Positions 36,013 through 47,988 of a DNA stretch of 64,000 nucleotides are shown here, in pieces. Below the pieces are notes generated by a model. The model was not told the origin of the DNA. It did not search any database and worked only from the letters and a program-made list of their open reading frames with translations. The position numbers were made by a program, and so were the translations under genes. This stretch comes from Aralia elata (Eukaryota > Streptophyta > Magnoliopsida > Apiales > Araliaceae), in assembly GCA_034770075.1 (NCBI GenBank), contig CM068382.1, positions 87,847,766-87,911,765 on the forward strand, written 5' to 3'. Each line of letters starts with the position of its first letter. Within the stretch, counting starts at the first letter, position 1.

Positions 36013-37688
36013 TGATAGGTGTAAAATATTCTCTATTTTTGGTTCCTTTATGCTTAGTATTATTATATGTTTTCTGTGTTTATGAGCTTAATTAAAGTGT
36101 TTATAGATTTTATGAAGAATTGGAATGAGTTTGAAAAATATGGAGTTTAATGTCGAGTTTTATGTTGTTTTGCAGAAGTACTCTACGATCAGTATTGGTA
36201 CGCTACGATCATTGGGTGAGAGCTTTAGATTCGTATTGTTAGAGTGTAGTCTGGAAACTCTACGATCGTAGGCATACTAAGGCAAAGTTGTTCGACGATT
36301 TGCATGCCCTACGACATTAGAGTCTACGATTAGCAGGTCTATTCTATGTTTTTAGCTCTACGACTGACGAGGTTTACTCTACGATTCTGAGAGAAGAGTT
36401 CCACTTTACGATAGTGCTGTCTATTTTACGATTGTCCCAGTTTACTCTACGATGTCAAGTTTACTCTACGAAGTGCTGGTGCGGAGTATTACCCTACAAT
36501 TTTGGTCGACTTTGCAGGATTCCTATTTTGAGTGGGATTTAAGGAGCTGAAGCTTATAAATTCGATTCATATCAGGATTTGGAGATGGAGCTACAATCAT
36601 AGATGGAAGCTAGGCTGATTATGGGAAGTAAAGTCTGATATGGAATCTAAGTTAAAGCTTAATATGGAAACTGAATTGAATTGGAAAAGGAAACTAAGGA
36701 AGACTTAGATTTGGAAACTAAATTCTAATTTAATAAGGAAGTTACCGAAAGCTAAATTTCAGAGATTGACAATGATTTAGAAGCCTACCATATCTGCAGA
36801 GTGAAGACTTCCAAATTAGAATTATTCTAGGATTTCCAAGTATCTATAAATACATGTTACTTGTAATTAGTTAAGATTATCTTGGGACATCCTGGATCAT
36901 CATCCTAGATCATATTTTATTTATTTATTAGCATGTTAGGTTAGTTTATTTTTATTCAGTTCTAAGGGGATGTGGAACCTTATTTTTAGTTAATAATATA
37001 ATTGAGTTTCGTTATTGATTCCTTCCTACATGAGATTTATTCTGATAATCTGTTTTAATTATTTATATGCTATTTTGTCTGATTGATTTGATGTGGCCAG
37101 TTAAATTAATCTGATTAATATCATCTGTTAGATTCAGGAATAGTATTACGTAATTGATATTATTTCTAATCATAAATAGTAGTTAGTGATACTGATTGTG
37201 GTCAAACTTTTGGTTATTGCTATGGTTATAAGAAGACAAGTTAAACAATCCGAGCTTATGTGTTTATTGCTTGGAATAGTCTTAGTCCTTAGTTCTTAAT
37301 GTTGTTGTTATATTAAATCTAGAGAGCTTATTCTAGGTTGTGTAATGGTTATAATCTTATGAAGAGCTTATTTTATTAAGTGATATTCTAAGAGGAATTT
37401 TGGGTAGCAGAGCTTGTTGTTACCTAGGGCTATTAATCTTATGGAAGGGAGAAATAATGTTAACTTGATTACACTGTTGCTATAAATTAATTGGTGAAAC
37501 TGAACTAAAGAACTGAAGTTTTAATTTATTTGAATATCTTTATTATTTTAACATTGTTTTCTTTAGTTAATCATAATTCAAAACCCCCCAATTCTTTAGT
37601 TATTAATTTTTAGTTAAAAACATTAGAATAAATTCAAAGCAATATCATTTTCTATGGGATCGATCCTTATTGGCTACTGTGCTTATCA
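36013..37688 (+). mobile_element. 3' LTR of the gag-only element, right end deleted
   Basis: Colinear with the 5' LTR from TGATAGGTG to CTGTGCTTATCA, where similarity stops. The 5' copy continues another roughly 62 bases to its primer site. Host CACTA codons (CACAATTGTCATGTATTC) begin immediately. The palindrome-motif array is at 36178-36505. Confidence 0.85.
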
Positions 37689-38527
37689 CAATTGTCATGT
37701 ATTCATATAGAAGTTGATCCCAATTGCATTTCGTGAGATGTTACCCAAAAAAGTTATGGACACATTGACCGAACTTTCAAATTTCTTTCGGGATATATGC
37801 TGAACTGTAATAAAGTACAGTGATGTTGAGTAGATGGAGAACAATATTGTGCTTACCATTTGCAAGCTCAAAATGGTCTTCCCTCCAAGATTCTTTGACT
37901 CAATGGAACATCTGCCTATTCATGTACTGTATGAACTCAAACTTGGAGAATCGGTGCAATATCGGTGGATGTACCCTTTTGAGAGGTAATATAATATACA
38001 AATTGCATTCTGATGCTCATATTAATAATACTCATATATATATATATATATATATATATTTGGAACATATTTTAGGTATATGTGTCGACTAAACAGAAAA
38101 TCAAGAACAAAGCTCATGTAGAGGGTTCTATTGTTGAACGTTATATGGAGGAAGAGCTTGTCAACTTATGTTCATTATATTTTGACGATGTTGTCCTAAC
38201 GAAGCACAACCGTTTAAGTAGGAATGAGGTCGTCGGTCCGTAATCTCATGCTGATGATGAGATAGTTGTATTCACATATCTGGCTAAGCCATTTAGCCAT
38301 GAGACGATGACTTACTTAACCGACAAATATTTGAAGATTGTATCTACATACGTGCTTCTAAATATGCCCGAAGTATCATCATACATCAGGCATATATGAA
38401 TAATTATTTGTTGTATCCATGAATAATTTATAAGTGTAGTTATCTATATATTAAGTTATTTTAATATTATTTCAGTTCATTCGAAGAGGAAGCGTATGCT
38501 TCTAACCCGACTTTAACTGCACCAGAG
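37689..38527 (+). pseudogene. CACTA transposase, DUF4218 region
   Basis: One frame reads NCHVFI, stop, KLIPIAFREMLPKKVMDTL, TELSNFFRDIC, stop, then ICKLKMVFPPRFFDSMEHL and ESVQYRWMYPFER, the DUF4218 part that follows the TNP2 core. A short AT-microsatellite intron (37986-38075: GAGAG|GTAATA to TTTTAG) and a one-base frameshift precede KIKNKAHVEGSIVERYMEE and VNLCSLYFDDV. At least three stops are present. About 20 codons between GYV (30887) and NCHVF are missing at the LTR junction. Confidence 0.85.
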
Positions 38528-39169
38528 TTGAAAGCATTCACTGATGCTAATTTCCAACAGTGGTTTAAGACAAGGGTTGAAGAAGAGAACATTTCTGAGC
38601 GTTTTATAGATGTCATCCGAGGACCTTACAAAGTCGTTAGTTCTTTTCTCGGCTGCATCGTGAATGGGTACAGATTCAAGGTCGATGACTTGAATGATCT
38701 CACATCAGTCAATTTTGGGGTTATGGTGTTGGGAAGTTGTTACCAACATTCCGAGTCCAATTACTATGGACGTTTACAGGATGTGGTTGTGCTCAATTAT
38801 CACGGGGGTAAAAATGAAGTTACATTTAAGTATCGCTGGTTTTGATACTGAAAAGGGTGTTAAAGTTGACCGTAATAGAATCGTTATAGTAGATATCAAG
38901 TCGGTACTCAAATCAGATGATGTATTCCTTCTAGCCAGTCAAGCGACTCAAGTGTATTACGCTCCTAATGTCGTAAATAGTAGAAGCCCCTAGTATATAG
39001 TACTCACAACTAAAACACGTGCATTTTATGTTGATAATATGTTTGGGATAGATTAGGTGTTGCAAGAAGATGTTAGCAATCCTTTGCAGGTAGTTCTAAA
39101 TGCTGAAGATGTAATGAACAATGATGTGGTTGACGTACCTCAAGATGACGATGTCGAGGTAGATGTCGT
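38528..39169 (+). pseudogene. CACTA transposase, DUF4216 region
   Basis: Reads FQQWFKTRVEEENISERF, then FLGCIVNGYRFKVDDL, FGVMVLGSCYQHSESNYYG, YHGGKNEVTFKYRWFDTEKG and SQATQVYYAPNVVNS: the DUF4216 domain of plant CACTA transposases. One frameshift lies near 38842 and stops follow at 38991 and 39054. The acidic tail (NNDVVDVPQDDDVEVDVV) runs into the solo LTR at 39170 and resumes at 47735. Confidence 0.85.
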
Positions 39170-41473
39170 TGTGACAACCCAAAAATTTATAAGATTTATT
39201 AATAAAATCTTGAATGATTAAATAAAGGTTAAGATACAAGACCTGGAGTTTGAAAAGTGAGATTGTACTGTATAAGTGAATATGAACTATGCAATATGTG
39301 CTTTTGGTGTATAGTAAATATATTAGTATTATATATTTATTATATGTAAGCAAGTGTAAGGACAATTTATTTAAAGGAAATGAGATGAGTAAGATTAAAG
39401 TAAGTTAAAATAATTTATAATATTAAAATTATTTTAATGTGGTAACTTGGTGGTATTAAATATACTTAATGTATAACTACCGTTTTATTGAAAAAATTAT
39501 ATAATACATTATTGGATGTAATGTATGTATGTTTCTAATGTAGTGAATATATTATGATATTTACTATAGTTAAATTGTTGAAAACAATTTAGAGAAGGGA
39601 AAAGAAAATAATTCGAATTTCTCGAAAAATATTAAAATAAGAATTGAGTAAATAAATTTGTATTTTATTATAAGTGATAAATATATATATATATGTATAT
39701 TTATTGCGTGTGAATAAATTGTTATGAAACAATTTATATTACGAAGTGAAATAATTAGTTTAAGTATACAAAAATATTGTATACTTTAAATAAAGGATAT
39801 TAAAATAAATTCTAGCATTGAATTATTTTAATAAAGAGAGAATATTTATTTTAATTGTAATATTTTTTTTATTGAATAAATTTCCATATATATGGAAAAT
39901 AAAATAAAATGCATATATTTATTACGCGAGGAAACGAAATTGTTATGAACAACTTGCATAAGGATTTGTATGGGGTGGTTTAAGTATATATAATATATAT
40001 ATACTTTACCCAAGGATATTGGAATAAATTCTTATATGCATTATTTTAAGAAATAAAGGATAATATATTTATTTAATATATTAAGAAAGTCAATAAATTT
40101 TTAATTGAATTTACGTTAATGAGGTAAGGATATTATATTTATTATAATATCTTGGGTATGTAGATAACTGTATTTGCATAAGAAGATTATGTCTAGCATA
40201 TTTATTTTGTAAATATGTAATTCAGGTATGATATGTTATGTTCTATATAATATATATATCAAAGATGGGTTATATAAATTATATTTTTTCATATGGGTAA
40301 AACATTTTAAAGATGATGAATTAGTAACCTAAGAGTTAAAATTTAGTTACTAATTATTGGGTGATTTTAAATTATCCAATGCAACTATTATGTTATTTAA
40401 GAATCAAATAAATTAAATTAAAAATGGGCTAGTTAATTTACTAGCCTAAGTGTTAATTTTATTAAAAGCCCAAGCATAGATTTAATAAAAGTCCAAGAGT
40501 ATATTTTATTAAGACCCAAAAAGGAAGTCCAATGTAAAGCCCAAACTAGTTAATAAACCAAGCTCAATTGAGCAAGTCAAAATTGGGTCAAAGTGGTGGA
40601 AGAATAAGATGATAAATGAATAAAAAGAAAAAGAAAGAAAACAATTGAGGAAGTGATAAGGAGCACTACTACAAAATACTAAATAGACAACACTAAAACC
40701 ACAACGCTTTTATAAAAAAACGTTATGGTATATGTTTACACAACGTTTTTTTTAACAAAACGTTGTAGATATATATGAAAAAACGTTATGTATTTAAAAG
40801 GGCATTTTTTTGGTTTTAACTAGATAACATTTTTTTTTAAAAACGTTATCTATCTAAAAAACACGGAGCTTGAAAAAATCGCGCGGAAGTGAAAACTTAA
40901 AATAAAACTTAATTTTTCAGCCGTCTCATTTCATTTACAGACTCTCTCTCTCTCCTCGCCTCTTTCCCGAGCTCTCTCAAGCCCTCACTGGCCACTCTCC
41001 CCTCCTCCCTCCGTCGTTCCCTCTCCCCCTCACCGACCGGCGACACGCGTTTCTCTCTCTCACACACAAGCCGACGACGTCGTCTGTTCATCGCGAATCC
41101 GACGATTTTCCAGCGAGTTGGGTATAGATTTCTCTCTTATCTCTAGCATTCAGATTGAGGTACACAATTTCTATTTCTATATATCTTCAATTAATTGTGT
41201 TAGGGTTTAAAATAATTGGTTCAAATCAACTGAATTTGGGACTTAAATTAGGGTTTATTTTGTTCCATTATGAAACTGATTGAGGCTGAATGTTCAATTT
41301 CAGTTGAAGGTTTAGTGGTGGCCTCGCCTTCAACTTCTCCTCCATTATTGCCCAATTGAAGGTTTTAATTTCCGCTCCCTTGTTAATTTTCCCTGAAAAT
41401 TAGGTTTTAATTAGAAATTTTGTGTTATTTAGAGCTAATTTGGATTGTTATATCAATATTTGATTCATTGTAG

Positions 41474-43623
41474 ATTGGTTCTGTTGTTGGTGGTACGACA
41501 TTAGAGAACACTGAATTTATTTTAATATGGCCCTCATATGGGATTGATTTATTTCGAAGAACACTTGTAAGAATTGCAATCCAGGTGAGTTTACGTCTTA
41601 TATAAGATAATCATGAGCATGCATATGTTTGCTGTATGTGAAATAAAAGCTTGATTTCTTCAATATTGTCTTTAAACTTCCCATGCAAAATCTGAGGAAG
41701 TAGGTCCGTTATGGTAAACTAATTATGACCAAGAAACATTGTGTTTGTGAACAGCAGAGCAGTTGACTTGATTTTTCTAGCCAAACAGTGAGTCCTATGT
41801 TTTTCAATTTTTTGAGCACATATGAAAACGTTTCAAATATGGAAACATCTAATCTAAGTCTGCAGAAATAATTCAGTGTTTTAGACTATGATCGCAGCTA
41901 GTCAATACAGAGTGCTTTATAATCATTACCTTAAACCAAGACTATGCCATCTATTAATGCCCTGCATTTAAAAGATATTCTCTTACATGTGTATAGTGTC
42001 TGTGAACTTATTACTATATTTATCAGGGTTTCGACTCTAGTGAGTTGGACGATTCACTTAAATCTTCATGGGTTTGGGTGCTGAAGTTTAAGGATGAGAT
42101 ATACTCGATAGCCTTTCAAGTAAGCAGTTATATCAATAATGAGATGTTCTTTTTGGGTTCTGTACATAGTCTGATTGTTTTTATTTAACTACATGTTCAC
42201 AAGCCGGGAAGTGATGGAAGAAGGTTGCTCGCGCTGAAGTTTATGGCGACAATTATTCTTCTTTATACACCTGATCCCAGTGGCTCTTGTGAACCACCTG
42301 TTGATCAAACCTCTGAAGGTATTGTTTCTTTCTTTGCCCGTATCGACCTGAGAGATCAGGTGCTTTATCTTAAGTATGTGATTAAACTAGATTTTGAATA
42401 TATCGTGCTCATAGCTTGGTCACCTGTTTATAGAGAAGTTTGAGGAATTTAATATAGCATGGTTACGTGGACATCCTGTGCTAAATGTTGGAGATTTATC
42501 AAATGAAGCCAGTAAAAGTTTGGGCTTCTTGCTTGATCAGCTAAGATCCCCAACAGTAAAATCACTCAATAACTCAACAATCATCGTGCTTATCAACAGG
42601 TGAACATGTTAATGCATTCTCTGCATAATGACAATAATACAACAACCTTCTTAATGAATTTAAGATGTTAGGACACAAATTAGTGCAGTTTTATTTTATT
42701 CTTATATGAAATGAACTTGGTGTTTTTTATCGATCTATTTGGCTTAAAACTGAGTGGTATTGCCACATCTGAAGTATGCTACATGCTCAAAGTAACCTTA
42801 ATATGCGTGTGAGGTTTTAATATTATATAGTTTTCTTTGCTTGTTTCTTATGTTTTAGTAGGTTCTACTTCTGGTAGATCTTGAACGTTTGTTGTGTTAC
42901 TAAAACCATATTTCTAGCCTCTAAGATTAGTTGTCCATATGAGGTACATCTTGAACATTGTGTCTGTTACTAAAACTATATTTCTAGCGTCTAAAATAGT
43001 TGTCCTGTCCATGTGATGTCGGTGAGCAGACTTTTCTTAAATTGTTGACTAGCATATAGTTAGATATGGAGGAAGTGGCAATCCTACTCGAATTATGTTG
43101 TACACTGTACTTTTCTTTTTAAATAACTATATGAATTGTCTGACGTATGCAGTGGCGGGATCGTTTAGTTGGTGCACTGAGAGAAATGAAAGCAGGGGAG
43201 TTGGCAGAAGAAGCCCTACAAGAAGTTTGCCAGATCAATGGAAGTGTAGAGAGTAATAATGATTCACCACCTACTCAGGTATACAACGTTTTGCTTTCCT
43301 GTTTACAATTCTCTGTCTATGACTCAAATACACAAGTGCACATTCGTTCGAGTACATTTTCAGCATCTTGATAAATGTTGTTCTTCTTTCAGGAGGAAAA
43401 GCCATACCTTAAACCATTTGATGCTATGCAGATTAATGTAGGGAGAAAAAGACCACGAGCACAGGATATCAATAATTTGGTTGAAGATGACGATATGCCT
43501 GGAAAACGTGCCAGACCAACACCAAATGCTGATGATGGATCAACACAAGAATCAAGTAAGGATCAAGATAAATTGCCTTCCAGTGGACTAATAACATCCA
43601 AATTAGATTACAAGTGTTCTTAG
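41474..43623 (+). pseudogene. Captured symplekin-like gene fragment, six exons with introns
   Basis: Symplekin is a scaffold of the mRNA 3'-end cleavage machinery. Exons joined by GT-AG introns: 41474-41584 (LFRRTLVRIAIQ), 42027-42119 (SSWVWVLKFKDEIYSIAFQ), 42204-42318 (GSDGRRLLALKFMATIILL, TPDPSGSCEPPVDQ), 42434-42599 (WLRGHPVLNVGDLSNEAS, GFLLDQLRSPTVKSLNNS), 43153-43278 (WRDRLVGALREMKAGELAEE) and 43393-43623 (KRPRAQDINNLVEDDDMPGK). The order and phases fit plant symplekin N-terminal sequence as I know it. Introns are kept, so genomic DNA, not cDNA, was captured. The start, some internal exons and the C-terminal half are absent. Coding frames are nearly undamaged inside exons, so the capture may be fairly recent. 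Confidence 0.75.
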
Positions 43624-44760
43624 ATGTATTTAGCTGCTTTTGTGCTTCACTGAATTTATTTTAATATGGCCCTTCTGAGCTTCACCACGTTAAATAATTC
43701 TTCTCTTGGATTGTTGTGACAAATCCTCTGTTTGTTGGACTTGCTTGTGAGCTTTACAAGGCTATCCACAACATAAGCTACTGGTTACTGAATGTCCTCT
43801 AGCATAAGTTGTTTGTGTGGTATAAAGTGTTTGTTACTGAATGTCCTCTAGCATATCTGTCACCTTTTCTTCTGAGCTGTTGACTGCACTTGTATGCCAA
43901 TTGTCAAGTGTAGACCAAGTTTACCTATCAATGGAACCATTCTTGGTGTAAATTAATTGTATACTTCTGTAACAGGTGCCCATAATGAGTGGGAAAATGT
44001 GGTGAACAGACCATTCATCTGTCCCTGAAAATATGAATGGGAACTTTCAAGATCCGTCAATGTCAAGCCTATGGTAAGAACAACTGATCAAGATGCTGAT
44101 GAAACCTCAAAGTGCTAATTATTCTGGATCCATTGCACCAACTATTCAAGGCTCAAATGCTAATGGAGCTCCTTTGCAAGGGGCTAAGAACAAGAAAATG
44201 CAGGCACGTTGAGCAAATTATATAATCACTAAGCAATTTAAACTTACTGTGTTTACTTCTTTGTAAGAGATAGGCACTAACTCTGAGTTCACAAACTATT
44301 TTCTGTTGTCTCAGGTTGGGGTAGATAACATGTGCATATTTGTACAAGCTATTAAGCGGCATCAATTAGTATTTTGGGAGAAGGTTGTTTTGTACAGGGT
44401 TAGATGAATGTACGTATTTTGGGAGAACCTAGGCTTTTTTGCACATGCTTAGGTAGTAGCTTAATTTTATGGATAGTTTGGTTTATTTTGTGGATGCATG
44501 TAATCAAATTCACAATTCAATATAATAGTAATTTATATTGAAAATTGAATTTGAGATGCATATATGGATAGTTTGGTATATTTTTTGTGGATGTAGTAAT
44601 TTGAAACTGTAACGAATGGTATTATTGGGATGTATTTTGAATGGTTGATACATTTTGGATTTAAATTTAAATGAGAATTTAGACCTTTTTTAGCTATATA
44701 TTATGGCATTAGCAGATTGCAGGTGCACTGGTAATATAAGTGAACCACATTCTAAACAGA
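43624..44760. other. Remaining interior of the Pack-CACTA, no clear coding
   Basis: Intron-like T-rich DNA and possible further short exons near 43979-44070. A 26-base block at 43648-43673 repeats 41509-41534 exactly. No domain was recognised. Confidence 0.5.
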
Positions 44761-45481
44761 TGACACATTCTAAATGTTGTATAAATGTGTCATGTCTAAA
44801 TAGATGACATATTCTAAACGTTGTGTACATGTGTCTAAACGTTGTCTAATATATTAAACTACAACGTTTTCAAGCATCTACTACTTTATGGAAAACAAAT
44901 TTACAACGTTTTTTCTTAAAAAATGTTGTATAATGTGTCTAATTACAACGTTTAAAAACGTTGTATTAGGGTATCAAATAGATGACACCCTTAACCACGA
45001 CGTTTTGCTGATAGAAACAACAACGTTTTTTATGCGTTATCTATTTACTGTTTTGTAGTAGTGGAGGGAGTGTATATCCGGACACATGGTGGAGGGATAA
45101 GGTGATGAGTCATTTACTTAATGGGTAAGTCTTGTGGTGTGGATAAGGCGGTGACTCACATTTCTTAATGACTAAAATAAGGAAAGAAGTTATAATTATC
45201 CCATGTGGGATAAATGAAGCAACAAGGAGGGGAAAGGGGGGATGTACCCGCCCACTACATGGGTGGATAAGGGGGAGTCATTAACTTAGTAGCTAAGTAT
45301 TGTAATAAAGCAAGTATCCTTTCCCTTTTTCATTTCCTTTTTGGCTAAGTGTTAGAGAAAGAAAGAGAAAGTAAGCGAGAGAAGAGAGAGAAAGAGAGGA
45401 GACACGGCAAAAGAAAAAGAGGAAGAAGGAAGAGCTAGCTTGGAGCAAGCCTTAAGCAAGATTAAGAAGAAGCAATAAAAG

Positions 45482-47016
45482 GTAAGAACATAAACAATAA
45501 AACGCTTCATCCCTTTGAGTTTTTATTTTGAGTTAATTAGTTGTTGGTGGTTGTTTTTAATGGAAGATTATGGTGGATCTTGAAGTTATAAGGTGGTTAT
45601 TGAAGGAGTAAACCTTGTAAATCACCATAAAGATGCATGTCAAGTGAACCAAATGAAAGAGACTGAACTCAAGCATAAAGGATAAACAAAACCTAATTAG
45701 TGGACTGTTAATGGACTAATTTGGGGCTTTTGTTGTGATGTTCCAAATCTAAAAATTGGTTCCAGGGTGTTATGTTATACTCTTATGAGTTATGAACATC
45801 ACCCAATTGGAATGGAGGAAAAAGCTTAAGTAACGAAGTCATGGCGACTTTTTTATAAAACTAGTTAAAAGTTGGAAAATCAGTTGGTACACTGACTTTA
45901 GAGTCAGTTTTTTAGGTAGCTAGTTAAAGCTTATAGAAATGGGTTATTTTCTATAGGTTTTGTAGTTTGTAATATAAGAAAGCCGTAGACTCAAGAATGA
46001 ACTTATTTTGATAAGAAACGAGTAAGTTATAAAGTCGTAAAGTAGGCCCGAGAAAATTGTCAAACAGCCCAGTTGCTAGTTCTTATGTAGTGAGTTTTGT
46101 TCTAATATGGACACCTGAAAACGGACGGGTTGACCTGTCCGATTGGGAATGAAATTTTTTGTCTAAAGCAGACACCTGAAACAGACGGGTTATACTGTCT
46201 GGATATTAACTAAAGAAAAACTTGGCCTGAAGCAGACACTCTTAACTGTCCGGATAGATAATCAAAATGAAATTTGTTCTAAAACGGACAGTCTTAATTG
46301 TCTGGATTAGACCTGTAACATAGAATCTAAAAGGTTTGGACACGTTGTTTAATTTATAAAATGCGAACGACCTAAAATGAATAGTATTGTAATGTAAAAC
46401 AAAGTGTGTTGGATTCCAAAAGCCGAGTAGTTGGCCAACGTTAAGCTACGTTATCCCGAACTATAGAAGGCAAACAGAATAGATTTTAATTAAAGAATGA
46501 TTTAAGATGTCTTAAGTTATGAGACATGATCATCACGAGACTTTAGAATTAAAGTCTAATCTATAAACGAAGCTAAAAGAGAAATATACCGGGGTGTATA
46601 TAGTTAAGTATATTATGTCAAGATATAAAACCCGAACATCGTGAATTATAAAATAAGCTAGGATAAACTAATATAGCAATTATTTAAATTAAATTAATAA
46701 TATAGTAAATTGTATTTTACTATAAAAGCCATGTATTAGCTGTTTAAACTCCGAATTTGCGAGCAAAGTTGAAAGATATTTCTGAAATGGAATATAAATG
46801 GTTTAAGCTTCAAGATGTAAAACATTTACATTTTAAAATGTGTGAGACCCTTACTATTTATTAATAAAGTTTCTAAAGGAAACAAGATTGGTTTTGAATG
46901 AAGTATAAATAATATTAATTTTTGTTAACTAATATTTATGGATAATGAATATAAATGCATGTTTTGCGACATAGTTAATTATCTAAATGTGTGTGCATGT
47001 AAATACAATTGTGTAG
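45482..47016 (+). other. Putative leader intron in the solo LTR
   Basis: Donor ATAAAAG|GTAAGA at 45482 after the purine-rich leader, and acceptor CAATTGTGTAG|AATTTG at 47016. It contains a diverged tandem array (46085-46320) of about 60-base units with CGGAC / GTCCG words, at the position where other LTRs carry GC islands. Confidence 0.5.
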
Positions 47017-47734
47017 AATTTGTGGAGAGAAGTTAAGTTAAATTATAGCGGTAATCTCCAATCAAGGCAAGTTCCCTAACTCATGCTCGAGTTATTATCT
47101 TTCAAGCATGTTAGTGGATAATTATTGTTGATTATTCCACCTCCTTAAATTATTAATTCGCACTTAGTGCATGTTGTATATGTTCATCAGGTATGAAAGG
47201 CTGATCACCTTCATTACCTTAAGGTTCTGTTAAATTGGTCCATGGTCATTATTGATACCCTGTATTATTGAATTCAGTCATTCAATCATTGAAGTTTTGA
47301 TTCATGCTCTTTCACAATTATTATATTGTTAAGAAATTCTAAAGCTTATTCTTTCCTTCAATCATGATATATCTTCTTTGTATTTAAACTTGCTGAGCAA
47401 AGTAGTTGCTCACCCTTGCTATATCATGATAACAAATTTTAGATTAATACGAATGTTCAAGAAAAGACAGAGGCAGATGCAAAGGACAAGATTAGGTTGA
47501 TATGCACGTTAACTATTAAGTTATTTGGATGTAAGTTACTTGTGTAAACCTTATGTACGTTATTAAAGAATGTATCAAGATAAGGGTTGTAGACATTGGG
47601 AAAGGTTGTAAAATACTCTGAAATAAACAATTTATGTTTATATTTTCTGCATTAGTTATAGAATTGGTATGAAGAGGATGTATCGTGACGTACCAGATCT
47701 GAGGTTCAAGGTACTCGGATTTGGGGGCGCCACA

Positions 47735-47870
47735 GTCGTCGTAAATTAGTATGTAGTCGTTGAGGATGAGAACGACGACGAAACTGATCTCGAAACTGAG
47801 AATGATGAAGATACTGAATCTGAGAATGATATAGATGTTGAATCTAACGGGTTTGATGACGTACATAATA
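47735..47870 (+). pseudogene. Acidic C-terminal tail of the CACTA transposase
   Basis: Across the GTCGT duplication the frame continues VVVN, stop, then VVVEDENDDETDLETEN and DTESENDIDVESNGFDDV. Such acidic tails are common at the end of TNP2-type proteins. Confidence 0.6.
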
Positions 47871-47988
47871 TAAAGTGTTTTCAAATTAGTAAAAACTGCA
47901 ATAGTAATATATATATATATATTCATATTTTTAAATGTTTTACATTCAAATTCATATGCGGTAATTTGGTTATTCCAGTAGCATATTC

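Larger units (their letters stand above)
30888..37688 (+). mobile_element. Gag-only Athila-type derivative (TR-GAG-like), 6.8 kb
   Basis: LTRs at 30888-32629 and 36013-37688 (truncated) flank a 3.4-kb interior with a tRNA-Asp primer site, a decayed gag and no pol. The left flank is ATGTG, but the right flank is CAATT, so no target duplication is visible. The 3' LTR lacks the last about 62 bases present in the 5' copy, and the host transposase lacks about 20 codons at the same place. A deletion therefore removed the right border. Pol loss must have happened before, or independently of, this. Confidence 0.85.
40664..45063. mobile_element. CACTA element carrying gene exons (Pack-CACTA), 4.4 kb
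   Basis: The left end CACTACTACAAAATACTAAA and the reverse complement of the right end CACTACTACAAAACAGTAAA form imperfect TIRs. GAG stands outside both (40661-40663 and 45064-45066), the 3-bp duplication of CACTA elements. Subterminal zones (40695-40860 and 44760-45040) are packed with CAACGTTTT/AAAACGTTG words, a different motif from the CACTA at 17501. No transposase is present. Exons of a symplekin-like gene fill the middle, so it is non-autonomous with captured host DNA. Confidence 0.92.
39170..47734 (+). mobile_element. Solo LTR (about 4.16 kb) split by a CACTA element
   Basis: Starts TGTGACAACCCAAAAATT and ends CGGATTTGGGGGCGCCACA. GTCGT lies on both sides (39165-39169 and 47735-47739) and the transposase frame continues across it. 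After removing 40664-45063 and one GAG copy, the LTR is about 4162 bases. It is the same family as 3114-7390. It has a GA-rich leader (45350-45440), a donor at 45482, an acceptor at 47016 and hairpin GAGCAA-AGTAG-TTGCTC at 47395-47411. Confidence 0.92.

Noticed and set aside
42225..42443. A separate small gene inside the Pack-CACTA
   Set aside because: It is one symplekin-like exon running into its intron; the splice sites and the next exon fit a multi-exon fragment.
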